Assembly: GCA_023398105.1 (NCBI GenBank)
Contig: JAEWST010000090.1
Span: 1 to 13,369 of the forward strand
Direction of reading: 5' to 3'
DNA from: Bacillota bacterium
GTDB lineage: Bacteria; Bacillota; Clostridia; Acetivibrionales; DSM-1351
DNA: 13,369 bases
Part shown: positions 1 through 6,523 of the stretch, piece after piece
How positions within the stretch are numbered: the stretch's first letter is position 1
Layout: the number at the start of each line of letters is the position of its first letter
The notes under the pieces: generated by a model
The model's database searches: none
What the model was told of the DNA's origin: nothing
Seen by the model: only the letters and a program-made list of their open reading frames with translations
Position numbers and translations under genes: made by a program

Positions 1-379
1 AGCCAGATGATCGCAGATGCAGCCTGAAAAGGCGTAGATGAGGAAAGTCCGGGCTCCATAGGGCAATGGTGCCGGGTAACTCCCGGTAAAGGTGACTTTA
101 AGGAAAGTGCAACAGAGATATACCGCCAAGCTAACTATTTAAGCTGAACAGAGTTTATTTTTTCAGTTTAAATAGTTAGTATTGGTAAGGATGGAAAGGC
201 GAGGTAAGAGCTCACCAGCGACTTGGCGACTTGTCGGCTATGTAAACCCCACCTGGAGCAACGCCGTGGAGGGACGCAATGACTGCCCGTCAGTCCCGTG
301 GAGGCGGCTTGAGCTATACAGAAATGTATGGCCTAGATAGATGATCGTCTAATACAGAACCCGGCTTATAGACTTACTC
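1..379 (+). ncRNA. rnpB: RNase P RNA, class A (5' end cut by window edge)
   Basis: Catalytic RNA of ribonuclease P, which removes the 5' leader of pre-tRNAs. The diagnostic conserved blocks are present: GAGGAAAGTCCGGGCTCC at 40-57, the ACAGAGATATACCGCC region at 111-126, GGTAAGAGCTCACC at 203-216 and ACAGAACCCGGCTTATAG near 354-371. Stem P2 forms between 5-12 and 343-350 (AGATGATC with GATCGTCT, one G-U pair). P12 is a long hairpin, 131-148 with 162-179, 18 pairs with one G-U. The 3' strand of P1 (GACTTACTC, 371-379) has no partner inside the window, so about nine bases of the 5' end lie just upstream. The order of conserved blocks fits the ancestral class A fold rather than the Bacillus class B fold. 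Identification is near certain; the exact 3' end is inferred from P1. Confidence 0.97.
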
Positions 380-388
380 ATTAAATTT

Positions 389-413
389 TAGCTCTGAGAA
401 ATCAGGGCTATTA
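389..413 (+). terminator. Probable terminator of rnpB
   Basis: An 8-bp stem, TAGCTCTG (389-396) with CAGGGCTA (403-410), encloses the loop AGAAAT and contains one G-U pair. The downstream U-tract is weak (TTATTGT). It lies 10 nt past the mature RNase P RNA 3' end, which is a typical place for the terminator. The poor U-run lowers confidence. Confidence 0.5.
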
Positions 414-473
414 TTGTGCTCAAAATGCAATACAGCAAATCTAAATGAAATGATTTGCAATTGATAAAGCTAT

Positions 474-490
474 AAATCAACTTTTTCATA
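474..490. repeat. Single end of the dispersed AACTCAAC repeat family
   Basis: AAATCAACTTTTTCATA matches the conserved end of the repeats elsewhere in the window (for example AAATCAACTTTCGCA at 6862 and AACTCAACTTTTTCA at 9892 and 13180). No second end is clear here, so this is probably a relic. It lies just upstream of the small ORF at 513, whose frame closes with a stop immediately before its GTG. Confidence 0.5.
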
Positions 491-512
491 TAAATAAGTA
501 CTAGTAATATAA

Positions 513-746
513 GTGCTTTATGAATTGACTAATATTGTCAATGTTGATAATATAGATATGCCATTATCAACACTAATTATAGCACCTGAATGTAAAGTGG
601 TTGCTGGTAATGCGGAAAACAAGCAGTTTAATGCTGAGATTAGAGAAAAACTGGATTTCTTTGACCAAATAACCTGCGATGACGATAACTGGGAAAAGAA
701 TAAGGACTGGGAAAATATGCTGAGCTTGATAAACAAAAGGATGTAA
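513..746 (+). CDS. Small hypothetical protein, possibly a gene remnant
   Basis: A 77-residue ORF I do not recognise. It begins at a GTG directly after an in-frame TAA, and there is no convincing ribosome site in front of that GTG. An internal ATG (558, residue 16) is also without one. The C-terminal half is acidic and polar, rich in D, E, N, K and W, and looks like real protein sequence rather than a shadow. The stop lies 5 bp before the next ATG, so the two genes are probably translated together. The missing ribosome site and the repeat end just upstream (474-490) suggest it could be the 3' piece of a longer gene cut by a rearrangement. No domain or catalytic motif is visible. Confidence 0.45.
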   Translation: MLYELTNIVNVDNIDMPLSTLIIAPECKVVAGNAENKQFNAEIREKLDFFDQITCDDDNWEKNKDWENMLSLINKRM

Positions 747-751
747 GTATA

Positions 752-1510
752 ATGTCAATGGATAAACAAAGATTCATAGAAGCCTGTGAAAAGGTTATAA
801 ATGTTAACAGGGAAAAGTGCGGTATAGGAACACTTGGAGAAAAGACTCTACATGCAGTTTTGAAGCACTATTTTGAGCCGTACACTGCTAACCACGAGGT
901 TAGAATGGGTAGCTTTGTTGCTGATATAGTTGGCGAAAAGGGTATTGTTGAAATTCAAACAGGCAACTTCAATAAGCTGCGAAAAAAGCTGGAGAGTTTT
1001 TTAGAAGTGACAACGGTAACAGTTGTTTACCCTATTCCTAGCACTAAATGGATTGTTTGGATTGATGACTCCACTGGAGAGGTTACAGACAAACGCAAAA
1101 GCCCTAAAAAAGGTTCACCATTTGAGGCTTTTCTAGAACTGTATAAAATTAAACCCTTTCTTACCCATGAAAATTTCAGATTATGTATTGTTATGATTGA
1201 TATTATAGAATACCGTAAGCTTGATGGTTGGAGCAAAGACAGGAAGAAAGGTTCCTCCCGTTATGAGCGTATTCCTGTTGAAATTATTGACGAAATATAC
1301 ATAGATAACAAATGGGATTTTGCAAAACTGATACCAAATGATATGCCCAAGAGCTTTACTTCAAAGGATTTTAAGAAATTATCTGCACTGAACCTAAAAA
1401 AAGCACAGACAGCAATGAATGTACTACAATATATTGGTGTCATCAGGCAGATTGGCAAAGCTGGCAGGCTGCATTTATATGAAAAGCAGGCTGATTATGT
1501 GATTCTTTGA
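752..1510 (+). CDS. PD-(D/E)XK nuclease-like protein with C-terminal winged helix
   Basis: A 252-residue protein. Residues about 26-95 show the restriction-endonuclease-fold pattern: a helix with E30 (GEKTLHAVLKHYF), strand D58 (FVADIV), then E67-x-Q69 (GIVEIQTG), giving E...D...ExQ with Q in place of the usual K. Residues about 202-247 look like a winged helix-turn-helix. The middle (about 96-200) carries a basic patch, KRKSPKK, near 114-120. Known of the fold: such cores cut or bind nucleic acid. Inferred here: a DNA or RNA-binding protein with possible nuclease activity; the ExQ variant could be active or degenerate. The ribosome site is AGGATG about 10 nt upstream, overlapping the end of the preceding ORF. 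It sits in a likely operon with the ORF at 513 and the HD hydrolase. I know no named function for this family. Confidence 0.85.
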   Translation: MSMDKQRFIEACEKVINVNREKCGIGTLGEKTLHAVLKHYFEPYTANHEVRMGSFVADIVGEKGIVEIQTGNFNKLRKKLESFLEVTTVTVVYPIPSTKWIVWIDDSTGEVTDKRKSPKKGSPFEAFLELYKIKPFLTHENFRLCIVMIDIIEYRKLDGWSKDRKKGSSRYERIPVEIIDEIYIDNKWDFAKLIPNDMPKSFTSKDFKKLSALNLKKAQTAMNVLQYIGVIRQIGKAGRLHLYEKQADYVIL

Positions 1511-1562
1511 TTTGCAAATTGATGAAAAAATAAGGCATTGCCTAAAAAGGAATGAGATTAAA

Positions 1563-2156
1563 ATGATAAACGAAAGATTAATGAAGCAAATGCAGTTCAT
1601 TATTGAAATAGATAAACTAAAAAAGGTATTCCGTCAGAATATTGTAATCGGAACAATAAGAAATGAGAATGATGCTGAACATTCGTGGCATTTAGCCATT
1701 ATGGCAATGCTTTTATCAGAGTACTCATCAGAAAAGAAAATTGATATATTAAAGGTTATCAAGCTTGTTATAGTACATGACCTTGTTGAAATTGATGCGG
1801 GAGACACCTTTTGCTATGATGAGAAGGCTCAAGAGGATAAAGCTAAAAGAGAACAAGAGGCAGCGGATAGAATATTTAATATTTTGCCTAAAGATCAGGC
1901 AGAGGAAATCTTTACATTGTGGGAAGAGTTTGAAGATAGAAAAACACCTGAAGCTAAATATGCATCTTGTATGGACAGGCTACAGCCTCTTTTGCTAAAC
2001 TATAGTACAGAAGGATATACATGGCAGAACCCAGATGTTACGAGTGAAAAGGTACTTAATCGAAACAGGTATTTAGAGGAAAATGCACCTGAGCTTTGGG
2101 AATATGCAAAGGAAATAATTGAGGATTCTATTAAGAGAGGGTTTTTACGTATGTAA
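1563..2156 (+). CDS. HD-domain hydrolase (YfbR/HDDC2-like nucleotidase family)
   Basis: A 197-residue HD-superfamily protein of the HD_3 type. Metal ligands are visible in order: H40 in AEHSW, H72-D73 followed by E76 in HDLVEIDAGD, and D138 in CMDRLQP. The family includes E. coli YfbR, a 5'-deoxynucleotidase, and human HDDC2. Expected role: cytosolic dephosphorylation of (deoxy)nucleoside monophosphates; the exact substrate is not shown by the sequence. I chose the ATG at 1563 because AAAAGGAATGAG lies just upstream and the protein then starts at the usual place (ERLMKQMQFIIEIDKLK). The reading frame stays open up to a TTG at 1512, which would add 17 unlikely residues. It begins 52 bp after the nuclease-like gene with no terminator between, so co-transcription is likely. 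No terminator is clear after it. Confidence 0.9.
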   Translation: MINERLMKQMQFIIEIDKLKKVFRQNIVIGTIRNENDAEHSWHLAIMAMLLSEYSSEKKIDILKVIKLVIVHDLVEIDAGDTFCYDEKAQEDKAKREQEAADRIFNILPKDQAEEIFTLWEEFEDRKTPEAKYASCMDRLQPLLLNYSTEGYTWQNPDVTSEKVLNRNRYLEENAPELWEYAKEIIEDSIKRGFLRM

Positions 2157-2159
2157 CAC

Positions 2160-2188
2160 TTTACATAAAAAGTTAATAAACTGATAGT
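2160..2188 (+). promoter_or_regulatory. Candidate promoter for the DUF2935 gene
   Basis: TTTACA (2160-2165), a 17-nt spacer, then GATAGT (2183-2188): 5/6 and 4/6 matches to the sigma-70/sigma-A consensus. It lies about 30 nt upstream of the AGGAGG of the next gene. Supported by consensus match only. Confidence 0.35.
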
Positions 2189-2227
2189 GTACGGAATTAT
2201 TTTTACACTTCGATAGGAGGTTTTCGT

Positions 2228-3148
2228 ATGTTATCAGGTACAGATTTTATAAAGCAATCGCTTGAAATACATCTTTTTTTTGCCAGAATCATGAAGGAAC
2301 ACTCGTTTTTCCTTGAAGTTGGCTTTACACCAAAGGATAGTAATTATTCAAGTCGTGCAGATACTTTTAGAAAGGAATTTGATGCTCTTTTAGCAGAAGT
2401 AATAATGCTATCTGAAGGAGTTGTAAGTCCTGCTGTGCTTCAATCTGGAGAAGTTACTACACAATATACACTAAGTGCTGAAATGGCATCAGCGTATTTT
2501 ACTGGAGTAGACATTGCAACAAAGCTTACAAAGGCAGAAGCTGGGCTAGTGGGTGAGGCTTTTACTAAAGATTGTCAGATGCCTGAAAGAAAAGTATACG
2601 TACTCAACCAAAAGGCAATAAGGTTATTAACTGCATTAATACGGTTTAAAGCCAATATTTTAGCAAATGTTTTATCCTGCAATATGTTTACTGTAAATTA
2701 TCCGTTGTTAATTGATCATATTATGAGGGAAGCAAAACTGTACATGCATATGATACAGATACTTCAAAGCAGAAAAGAAATTGATGAAGAAATAACAATG
2801 TATGAACAAGAATTCTTCTGGAATACCATTATGGCTGAACATTCAAAATTTATACGTGGATTACTTGATCCAACAGAAAATGAGCTGTTTAATGCTGCCA
2901 ATAATTTTGGAAATGAGTTTGACAAGTTAGCAAATGAGGCAAAACAAGCGATGGACAATTCTTTACAAGGTGACAAGATAACAAATGATAGCTTACAAGC
3001 AACAAAAGAAATTCGTGATTTTAAAGCAGCAGGTACAAAAGGAATTCTTGAATGTAAGATTAAGTCTGTCATTATACCTTTATTAGCAGATCACACATTA
3101 CGAGAAGCAAATCACTATTTAAGATTATTGAAAATGTTTAAAAAATAG
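2228..3148 (+). CDS. DUF2935 domain protein (duplicated ferritin-like helical bundle)
   Basis: A 306-residue all-helical protein made of two similar halves. Each half has an EHSxF motif (E24-H25 in repeat 1, E204-H205 in repeat 2) and ends in DHxxREAxxY (D163, H164, E168; D288, H289, E293). This duplicated E-H / D-H-E pattern is typical of DUF2935, found in spore-forming Firmicutes. The residues fit a di-metal four-helix bundle; the biological role is not established as far as I know. The start is firm: AGGAGG at 2215-2220, seven nt before ATG. There is no signal peptide or membrane segment, so it should be cytosolic. A candidate promoter at 2160 suggests its own transcript. A palindromic repeat begins within two bases of the stop codon and may also act as its transcript end. 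Confidence 0.9.
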   Translation: MLSGTDFIKQSLEIHLFFARIMKEHSFFLEVGFTPKDSNYSSRADTFRKEFDALLAEVIMLSEGVVSPAVLQSGEVTTQYTLSAEMASAYFTGVDIATKLTKAEAGLVGEAFTKDCQMPERKVYVLNQKAIRLLTALIRFKANILANVLSCNMFTVNYPLLIDHIMREAKLYMHMIQILQSRKEIDEEITMYEQEFFWNTIMAEHSKFIRGLLDPTENELFNAANNFGNEFDKLANEAKQAMDNSLQGDKITNDSLQATKEIRDFKAAGTKGILECKIKSVIIPLLADHTLREANHYLRLLKMFKK

Positions 3149-3149
3149 T

Positions 3150-3310
3150 AATTTAACATTTGGCTGAAAATTGTATGTATTCAAACTTATCAATGTAAAA
3201 TTTGACTAGAAATTATTTGCATGAACCATTATTAATTAAAGCTCTTTTTTGCCAACAATACATTGATAAGCTTGAATACTGATAGGCTTTATATGTAGTG
3301 AAATAAATAG
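3150..3310. repeat. Palindromic repeat, type B (MITE-like), copy 1
   Basis: An intergenic element with long imperfect inverted ends. The best block is ATTCAAACTTATCAATGTA (3179-3197) facing TACATTGATAAGCTTGAAT (3259-3277), 19 bp with one mismatch. The outer arms continue to about 3150 and 3310 with more mismatches. The arm TTCAAACTTATCAATG recurs at 13214-13229 and, inverted and degenerate, at 10019-10036, so this belongs to the dispersed family. It has no coding potential. Outer limits are approximate. Confidence 0.75.
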
Positions 3311-3377
3311 ACGTTACTCTTGCAAAAGTGGAATAATATTAATTTTACATTATATGTTATACATATGGATAATTATC

Positions 3378-3405
3378 TTGATATATTGCACTAAAATAGT
3401 ATATA
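3378..3405 (+). promoter_or_regulatory. Candidate promoter upstream of the metallo-hydrolase gene
   Basis: TTGATA (3378-3383), a 16-nt spacer, then TATATA (3400-3405). The region is very AT-rich and alternative registers exist (for example TATTAT at 3409), so the assignment is weak. Apart from the type B repeat, the rest of the gap 3149-3513 shows nothing I recognise. Confidence 0.3.
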
Positions 3406-3513
3406 AGGTATTATGTAGAAAAACAATTATATATATTATTGAGCATTTTTAACTTAGAAGAAATGTAATCTTGTTTACATAAAATACAAAATTTTTGAAG
3501 GTGAGGATACGAC

Positions 3514-4101
3514 ATGAAGATTTTATACCAAGGTCGTGCAAGTTTGAGAATAGTTACAAATGCAGGAACAGTTGCTTATGTTGACCCATATATGGGAGAT
3601 GGTTACGATTTACCTGCAGATATTATATTGGTAACTCATCAACACGGTGATCACAATCAGATTGATTTGCCACAAAAGAAAAGTGATTGTTTGATATACC
3701 AGAACTTTGATGCATTAAAGGATGGAAAGTACATGACCCTTAACTATAAAGATTTACAGATAGAAGCCGTTCCATCTTACAATAAAAATCATAACAAAGA
3801 AGAGTGTGTAGGATATCTTATAACAGCGGAAAACAAGACAGTATACATTGCTGGAGATACCTCTAAAATACCTGAAATGGAAGAATTGGCATCAAAAAAT
3901 ATAGACTATGCGTTTTTACCTACAGATGGTTATTTCAATATGGATGTAGAGGAAGCTGTGCAGTGTGCAAAGATTATATCGTGTAAGTATTGTATTCCAA
4001 TACACTCTAGTCCTGATAAGCTTTATAGTAAAAGCACAGTCGAAAAATTTAATGCTGAAAATAAAATTATAATGGACATGAATCAGGAAATTGAGGTTTA
4101 A
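3514..4101 (+). CDS. Metallo-beta-lactamase-fold hydrolase
   Basis: A compact 195-residue single-domain protein. The zinc signature HxHxDH is intact (H42, H44, D46, H47 in THQHGDHNQ), with further ligands H93 (KNHNK), D115 (AGDTS) and H164 (IPIHSS). Length and motif order fit the short cytosolic MBL-fold hydrolases related to the UPF0173/UlaG-like group. These act on varied phosphodiester, ester or lactone bonds, so the substrate cannot be told from sequence. The start is supported by AAGGTGAGG about seven nt before ATG. There is no signal peptide, making an antibiotic beta-lactamase role unlikely. It is flanked by a candidate promoter at 3378 and a strong terminator at 4127, and so appears monocistronic. 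Confidence 0.9.
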   Translation: MKILYQGRASLRIVTNAGTVAYVDPYMGDGYDLPADIILVTHQHGDHNQIDLPQKKSDCLIYQNFDALKDGKYMTLNYKDLQIEAVPSYNKNHNKEECVGYLITAENKTVYIAGDTSKIPEMEELASKNIDYAFLPTDGYFNMDVEEAVQCAKIISCKYCIPIHSSPDKLYSKSTVEKFNAENKIIMDMNQEIEV

Positions 4102-4126
4102 TTTTCAAAAGCTCATTTAAAGTTAT

Positions 4127-4164
4127 AAAAACGATATTCTGCCAAAGGGTAGAATATCGTTTTT
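4127..4164 (+). terminator. Intrinsic terminator of the metallo-hydrolase gene
   Basis: A perfect 10-bp stem, ACGATATTCT (4131-4140) with AGAATATCGT (4151-4160), extended inward by GCC/GGT pairs to a four-base loop. It is flanked by A-run 4127-4130 and T-run 4160-4164. It lies 25 nt past the stop codon. The flanking A and T runs mean it could work on both strands. Confidence 0.9.
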
Positions 4165-4427
4165 AATGTGTGTTTTTAAATTAAAGCACTATCTTTTACA
4201 GCACTACCCGTACTGCGTTCAAATGTGAGGTGGCTATATGCTATTGATATTACTATTTTGTGTAAATACGTTGTGAAGATTAAGTAAAATGAATTGCTAA
4301 ATATTAAAAAAACTAATTATTGGTGCTGGTTTACTAAAGTCAATTACAGTCAAAACCTTCGATCTATAAGATATAGGTTTTTATATACTTGTTAAAATGT
4401 AGTAATAAGCATAGAAAAGTCGCAATA

Positions 4428-4486
4428 TGACGAAATAAGCAGAGAAAAAACGAAATAAAATCAAAAATCGACAAAATAATGACGAA
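4428..4486. promoter_or_regulatory. Cluster of Spo0A-box-like sites
   Basis: Two exact matches to TGNCGAA, the Spo0A (0A) box core, occur as TGACGAA at 4428-4434 and 4480-4486. A third near-match on the other strand is at 4468-4475 (ATCGACAA, reading TTGTCGAT in reverse). They sit just upstream of the promoter candidate at 4495-4523. The core is short, so chance matches are possible; the clustering next to a good promoter is the reason to list them. Whether this organism has Spo0A cannot be seen here. Confidence 0.35.
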
Positions 4487-4494
4487 TAATACAT

Positions 4495-4523
4495 TTTACA
4501 GCCTCTAAAATTTGTGCTATTAT
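4495..4523 (+). promoter_or_regulatory. Strong candidate promoter of an ORF-less transcript
   Basis: TTTACA (4495-4500), an exact 17-nt spacer, then TATTAT (4518-4523): 5/6 matches in both boxes at ideal spacing. No ORF begins downstream before the terminator at 4785. Transcription would start near 4530. Confidence 0.5.
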
Positions 4524-4529
4524 AAAGTC

Positions 4530-4832
4530 ACAGCAAGTTAATATTTACCTCCTAATAGTTAAATAATTTACCTGATTAATGTATCTACAGACTGCATAAA
4601 AAATTAGCAACTGGGAATGTTAATTTAGGAAAGTAAAAATTTTAAGTTTACAGCAAGGTATACACTTATATATGTAGCAAGTTATGTACTTATTAACACA
4701 GTAAGATTTGAAGCTTCTATGTAGCAAAAATGGTAGTAACAGTTGCCTAAGCATTTGTAATTTCATTTGCAGCATCATTTACCCAAAAAGCAACAAGTCC
4801 TTATGAGAAATCATAAGGACTTGTTGCTTTTT
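4530..4832 (+). ncRNA. Candidate small RNA of about 300 nt between a promoter and a terminator
   Basis: The stretch from the promoter at 4495 to the terminator at 4785-4832 holds no ORF of meaningful length; its ATGs give peptides of only a few codons. Near the predicted 5' end is ACCTCCTAA (4547-4555), complementary to a Shine-Dalgarno sequence and so able, in principle, to pair with ribosome sites of target mRNAs. AGCAAG occurs three times (4532, 4652, 4676); the last two start 24-nt units that match at about two thirds of positions. It is not a known RNA class that I recognise. Alternatives are a decayed gene, since a hydrophobic reading frame with stops can be pieced together near 4731-4800, or an untranscribed gap. 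Start coordinate is inferred. Confidence 0.35.
4785..4832 (+). terminator. Very strong intrinsic terminator with no gene in front
   Basis: A perfect 22-bp stem (4785-4806 with 4811-4832) closed by a GAAA tetraloop, with AAAAAG at the base opposite CTTTTT. The nearest upstream gene ends at 4101 and has its own terminator, so this one belongs to an unannotated transcript or is left from a lost gene. The stem symmetry allows activity on both strands, but no - strand gene lies to the right. Confidence 0.9.
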
Positions 4833-4867
4833 AAATGATTTTATATTAATATTTAAATGAATTCAAT

Positions 4868-4896
4868 GTGACACCAAACTATTGAAATAATGTAAT
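4868..4896 (+). promoter_or_regulatory. Candidate promoter for the GNAT gene at 4921
   Basis: GTGACA (4868-4873), a 17-nt spacer, then TGTAAT (4891-4896), 5/6 in each box. The predicted start near 4903 lies just ahead of AAGGAG (4910-4915) and the ATG at 4921, giving a very short leader. Confidence 0.5.
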
Positions 4897-4920
4897 AAAC
4901 TACCTGTACAAGGAGTAAAT

Positions 4921-5013
4921 ATGAAGTGTACAAGCTTTGTTTATAGAGGCAATGAACTATTAGTTGCTAAGAATTTTGATAACAATGGCATGAGATTTGG
5001 AACAGAGGGCTAT
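4921..5013 (+). pseudogene. Probable 5' remnant of a choloylglycine-hydrolase-like gene
   Basis: These 31 codons read in frame into the GNAT but look like the start of an Ntn-type amide hydrolase (K2-C3-TSF..., then NFDNNGM near residues 18-24). The rest of such an enzyme (about 300 residues) is absent. A deletion or insertion could have joined its start and ribosome site to the GNAT. Family assignment is from memory of N-terminal patterns and is moderate at best. Confidence 0.4.
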
Positions 5014-5463
5014 ATGGATATAAGAAAAGTAAATTTAAGTGATATTGATATGTTAGTGCAAAATCGACTGGAATTTGTACATTCGATTAGGAAAATTGAT
5101 GATAAAGAAGCTTTCAAAAGGCTTACGAAAGAATATTTTCAAAAATATTTAGAAGACAATTCCATACTTTCTTTTGTAGCTTTGGATAATGGGAAAATAG
5201 TTTCATCCTGTATTTTATGCATTTACCAGACTTTACCCACTCCTAGCTGTTTGAGCGGAAAGACAGGACTTTTGTTGAATGTTTATACACTTAAGGATTA
5301 TAGGCGTAAAGGACTTGCTTATAAGCTGTTATCACTGCTTATTGAAGAAGCAAAAGGATTGGGTTTAGGGAAAATACAGTTAGATTATACAGATGATGGC
5401 TACCAGTTGTACAAGAAACTGGGGTTCAAGGAATTAGACAGAGAGATGGTACTAAAGCTATAA
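4921..5463 (+). CDS. GNAT acetyltransferase with a foreign N-terminal extension
   Basis: A 180-residue protein. Residues about 32-180 form a GNAT N-acetyltransferase, transferring an acetyl group from acetyl-CoA to an unknown amine. The acetyl-CoA loop is R128-RKGLA-133, after strand LLLNVYTL, with the usual C-terminal LYKKLGFKE (about 163-171). Residues 1-26 do not belong to a GNAT fold. CTSFVYRG...NFDNNGM resembles the N-terminus of choloylglycine-hydrolase/linear-amide hydrolases, where Cys2 is the nucleophile (from memory of the family). Two starts are possible: ATG 4921 with AAGGAG 5 nt upstream, and ATG 5014 (residue 32) with AGAGGG 4 nt upstream, which would give a normal GNAT. I list the longer form because the promoter and ribosome site fit it. 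Confidence 0.85.
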   Translation: MKCTSFVYRGNELLVAKNFDNNGMRFGTEGYMDIRKVNLSDIDMLVQNRLEFVHSIRKIDDKEAFKRLTKEYFQKYLEDNSILSFVALDNGKIVSSCILCIYQTLPTPSCLSGKTGLLLNVYTLKDYRRKGLAYKLLSLLIEEAKGLGLGKIQLDYTDDGYQLYKKLGFKELDREMVLKL

Positions 5464-5483
5464 TCTGATATATATAATTTATT

Positions 5484-5545
5484 AATCAACATTCGCAGTT
5501 GAAATTTTAAATGCCGATAGACTTTTTATTTGCGAAAGTTGAGTT
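5484..5545. repeat. Mini-palindrome, type C, copy 1 (about 62 bp)
   Basis: AATCAACATTCGCA (5484-5497) faces TGCGAAAGTTGAGTT (5531-5545), an imperfect inverted pair around a 33-nt centre. The right half, GCCGATAG...TGCGAAAGTTGAGTT, matches the shared end of the type A and B repeats. It lies between the GNAT and phosphoesterase genes and could fold into an RNA hairpin, but has no U-run. Confidence 0.75.
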
Positions 5546-5609
5546 ATTTATACAAAGAATAATAAAGGTCTAGTAAGATATAAGTGAAACCTGTACTAAG
5601 GAGAACATT

Positions 5610-6455
5610 GTGAATAAGAAAAGAAAAATTTGTATGCTTTTTATATGCGTTGGAATATTAGTAATGCTTATAGTTTGTGCTTTTTTCAATGGGCTAGTAG
5701 TGAATACACACAAACTTACTACTAATAAAATAAATAAAAATGAAACAATACGTATAGTATTAATTACAGATTTACATAGCCACATATATGGCGATAATCA
5801 ATCAAAACTTGTATCGCTGATTAAAAAACAAAAGCCTGATATAATAGCGTTAGCAGGCGATATAGCCGATGATGCAGAACCAATTGAGGGGACAAAACAG
5901 TTTTTAATGGCTATAAAGGGTCTGGCTCCAACATATTTCGTGACTGGAAACCATGAGTATTGGTCTAATGATGTAAAAAATATTAAAGCTTTGTTTAAAA
6001 GATACAATGTCAACGTACTTGAGAATAATTACCAAAATATAAGCATAAGAAATTCTAATTTAATTATTTGCGGAGTTGAAGATCCAGAAGTAGTGAGATA
6101 TGAAAACAATAACTTCAACTATAGAGAGGAAATGTATAACTCTTTTTTAGAATTGAAGGATAAGCCACAATATAAAATTCTATTAGCCCATCGCCCTGAA
6201 TTAATAGAACTGTACAAAGAGAATAGTTTTGACTTAGTATTATCGGGACATGCACATGGTGGGCAGGTAAGGATTCCATTTTTAATAAATGGGCTATTTG
6301 CTCCTAACCAAGGATGGTTTCCCAAATATGCTGGTGGTAAATACGAGCATGATTCGTTAACACATATAGTAAGCAGAGGACTTTCCTATAACCCTAGATT
6401 ACCCCGTATATTTAATCCTCCCGAATTAGTTGTCATAGATATAGAAGGACAATAA
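5610..6455 (+). CDS. Membrane-anchored metallophosphoesterase (YkuE/YaeI-like)
   Basis: A 281-residue calcineurin-like phosphoesterase. All metal motifs are intact: D54-x-H56 (TDLHSH), G83-D84 (LAGDIAD), G113-NHE-116, H194 (LLAHRPE) and G213-HAHGGQ-219. Residues about 8-29 form one hydrophobic segment after a KKRK start, so it is probably an N-terminal membrane anchor with the enzyme outside the cytoplasm. Relatives such as B. subtilis YkuE and E. coli YaeI (LpxG-like) work at the membrane or wall; the substrate here is unknown. The start is GTG with AAGGAG (5598-5603) six nt upstream; no better ATG exists without losing the anchor. It appears monocistronic; no terminator is found directly after the stop, the nearest being at 6721. 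Confidence 0.92.
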   Translation: MNKKRKICMLFICVGILVMLIVCAFFNGLVVNTHKLTTNKINKNETIRIVLITDLHSHIYGDNQSKLVSLIKKQKPDIIALAGDIADDAEPIEGTKQFLMAIKGLAPTYFVTGNHEYWSNDVKNIKALFKRYNVNVLENNYQNISIRNSNLIICGVEDPEVVRYENNNFNYREEMYNSFLELKDKPQYKILLAHRPELIELYKENSFDLVLSGHAHGGQVRIPFLINGLFAPNQGWFPKYAGGKYEHDSLTHIVSRGLSYNPRLPRIFNPPELVVIDIEGQ

Positions 6456-6487
6456 TCAGTGTGCTTAAAAACCCCATTTATAAGAAT

Positions 6488-6523
6488 CCGACACCATAGA
6501 TTGTTATGCGGGGAAGTTGATTT
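6488..6523. repeat. Degenerate repeat end
   Basis: ACACCATAGATTGTTATGCG followed by GGGAAGTTGATTT aligns with the shared repeat end (compare ACCAATAGATTTTTATGTG at 7546 and the GAAAGTTGATTT end at 6915-6926). Several mismatches mark it as an old copy. Confidence 0.5.

Noticed and set aside
518..736. Reverse-strand ORFs of 60-72 residues across 518-758
   Set aside because: They lie opposite the + strand small ORF and show low-complexity hydrophobic translations; no ribosome site was found, so they are shadows.
1512..1562. TTG start at 1512 for the HD-domain gene
   Set aside because: It lacks a ribosome site and adds 17 residues not expected in the family; ATG 1563 has AAAAGGA upstream and the usual N-terminus.
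4731..4814. Possible signal-peptide-like reading frame near the orphan terminator
   Set aside because: The frame MVVTVA-stop-AFVISFAASFTQ is broken by a stop, has no ribosome site and runs into the terminator stem; too weak to call a gene or pseudogene.
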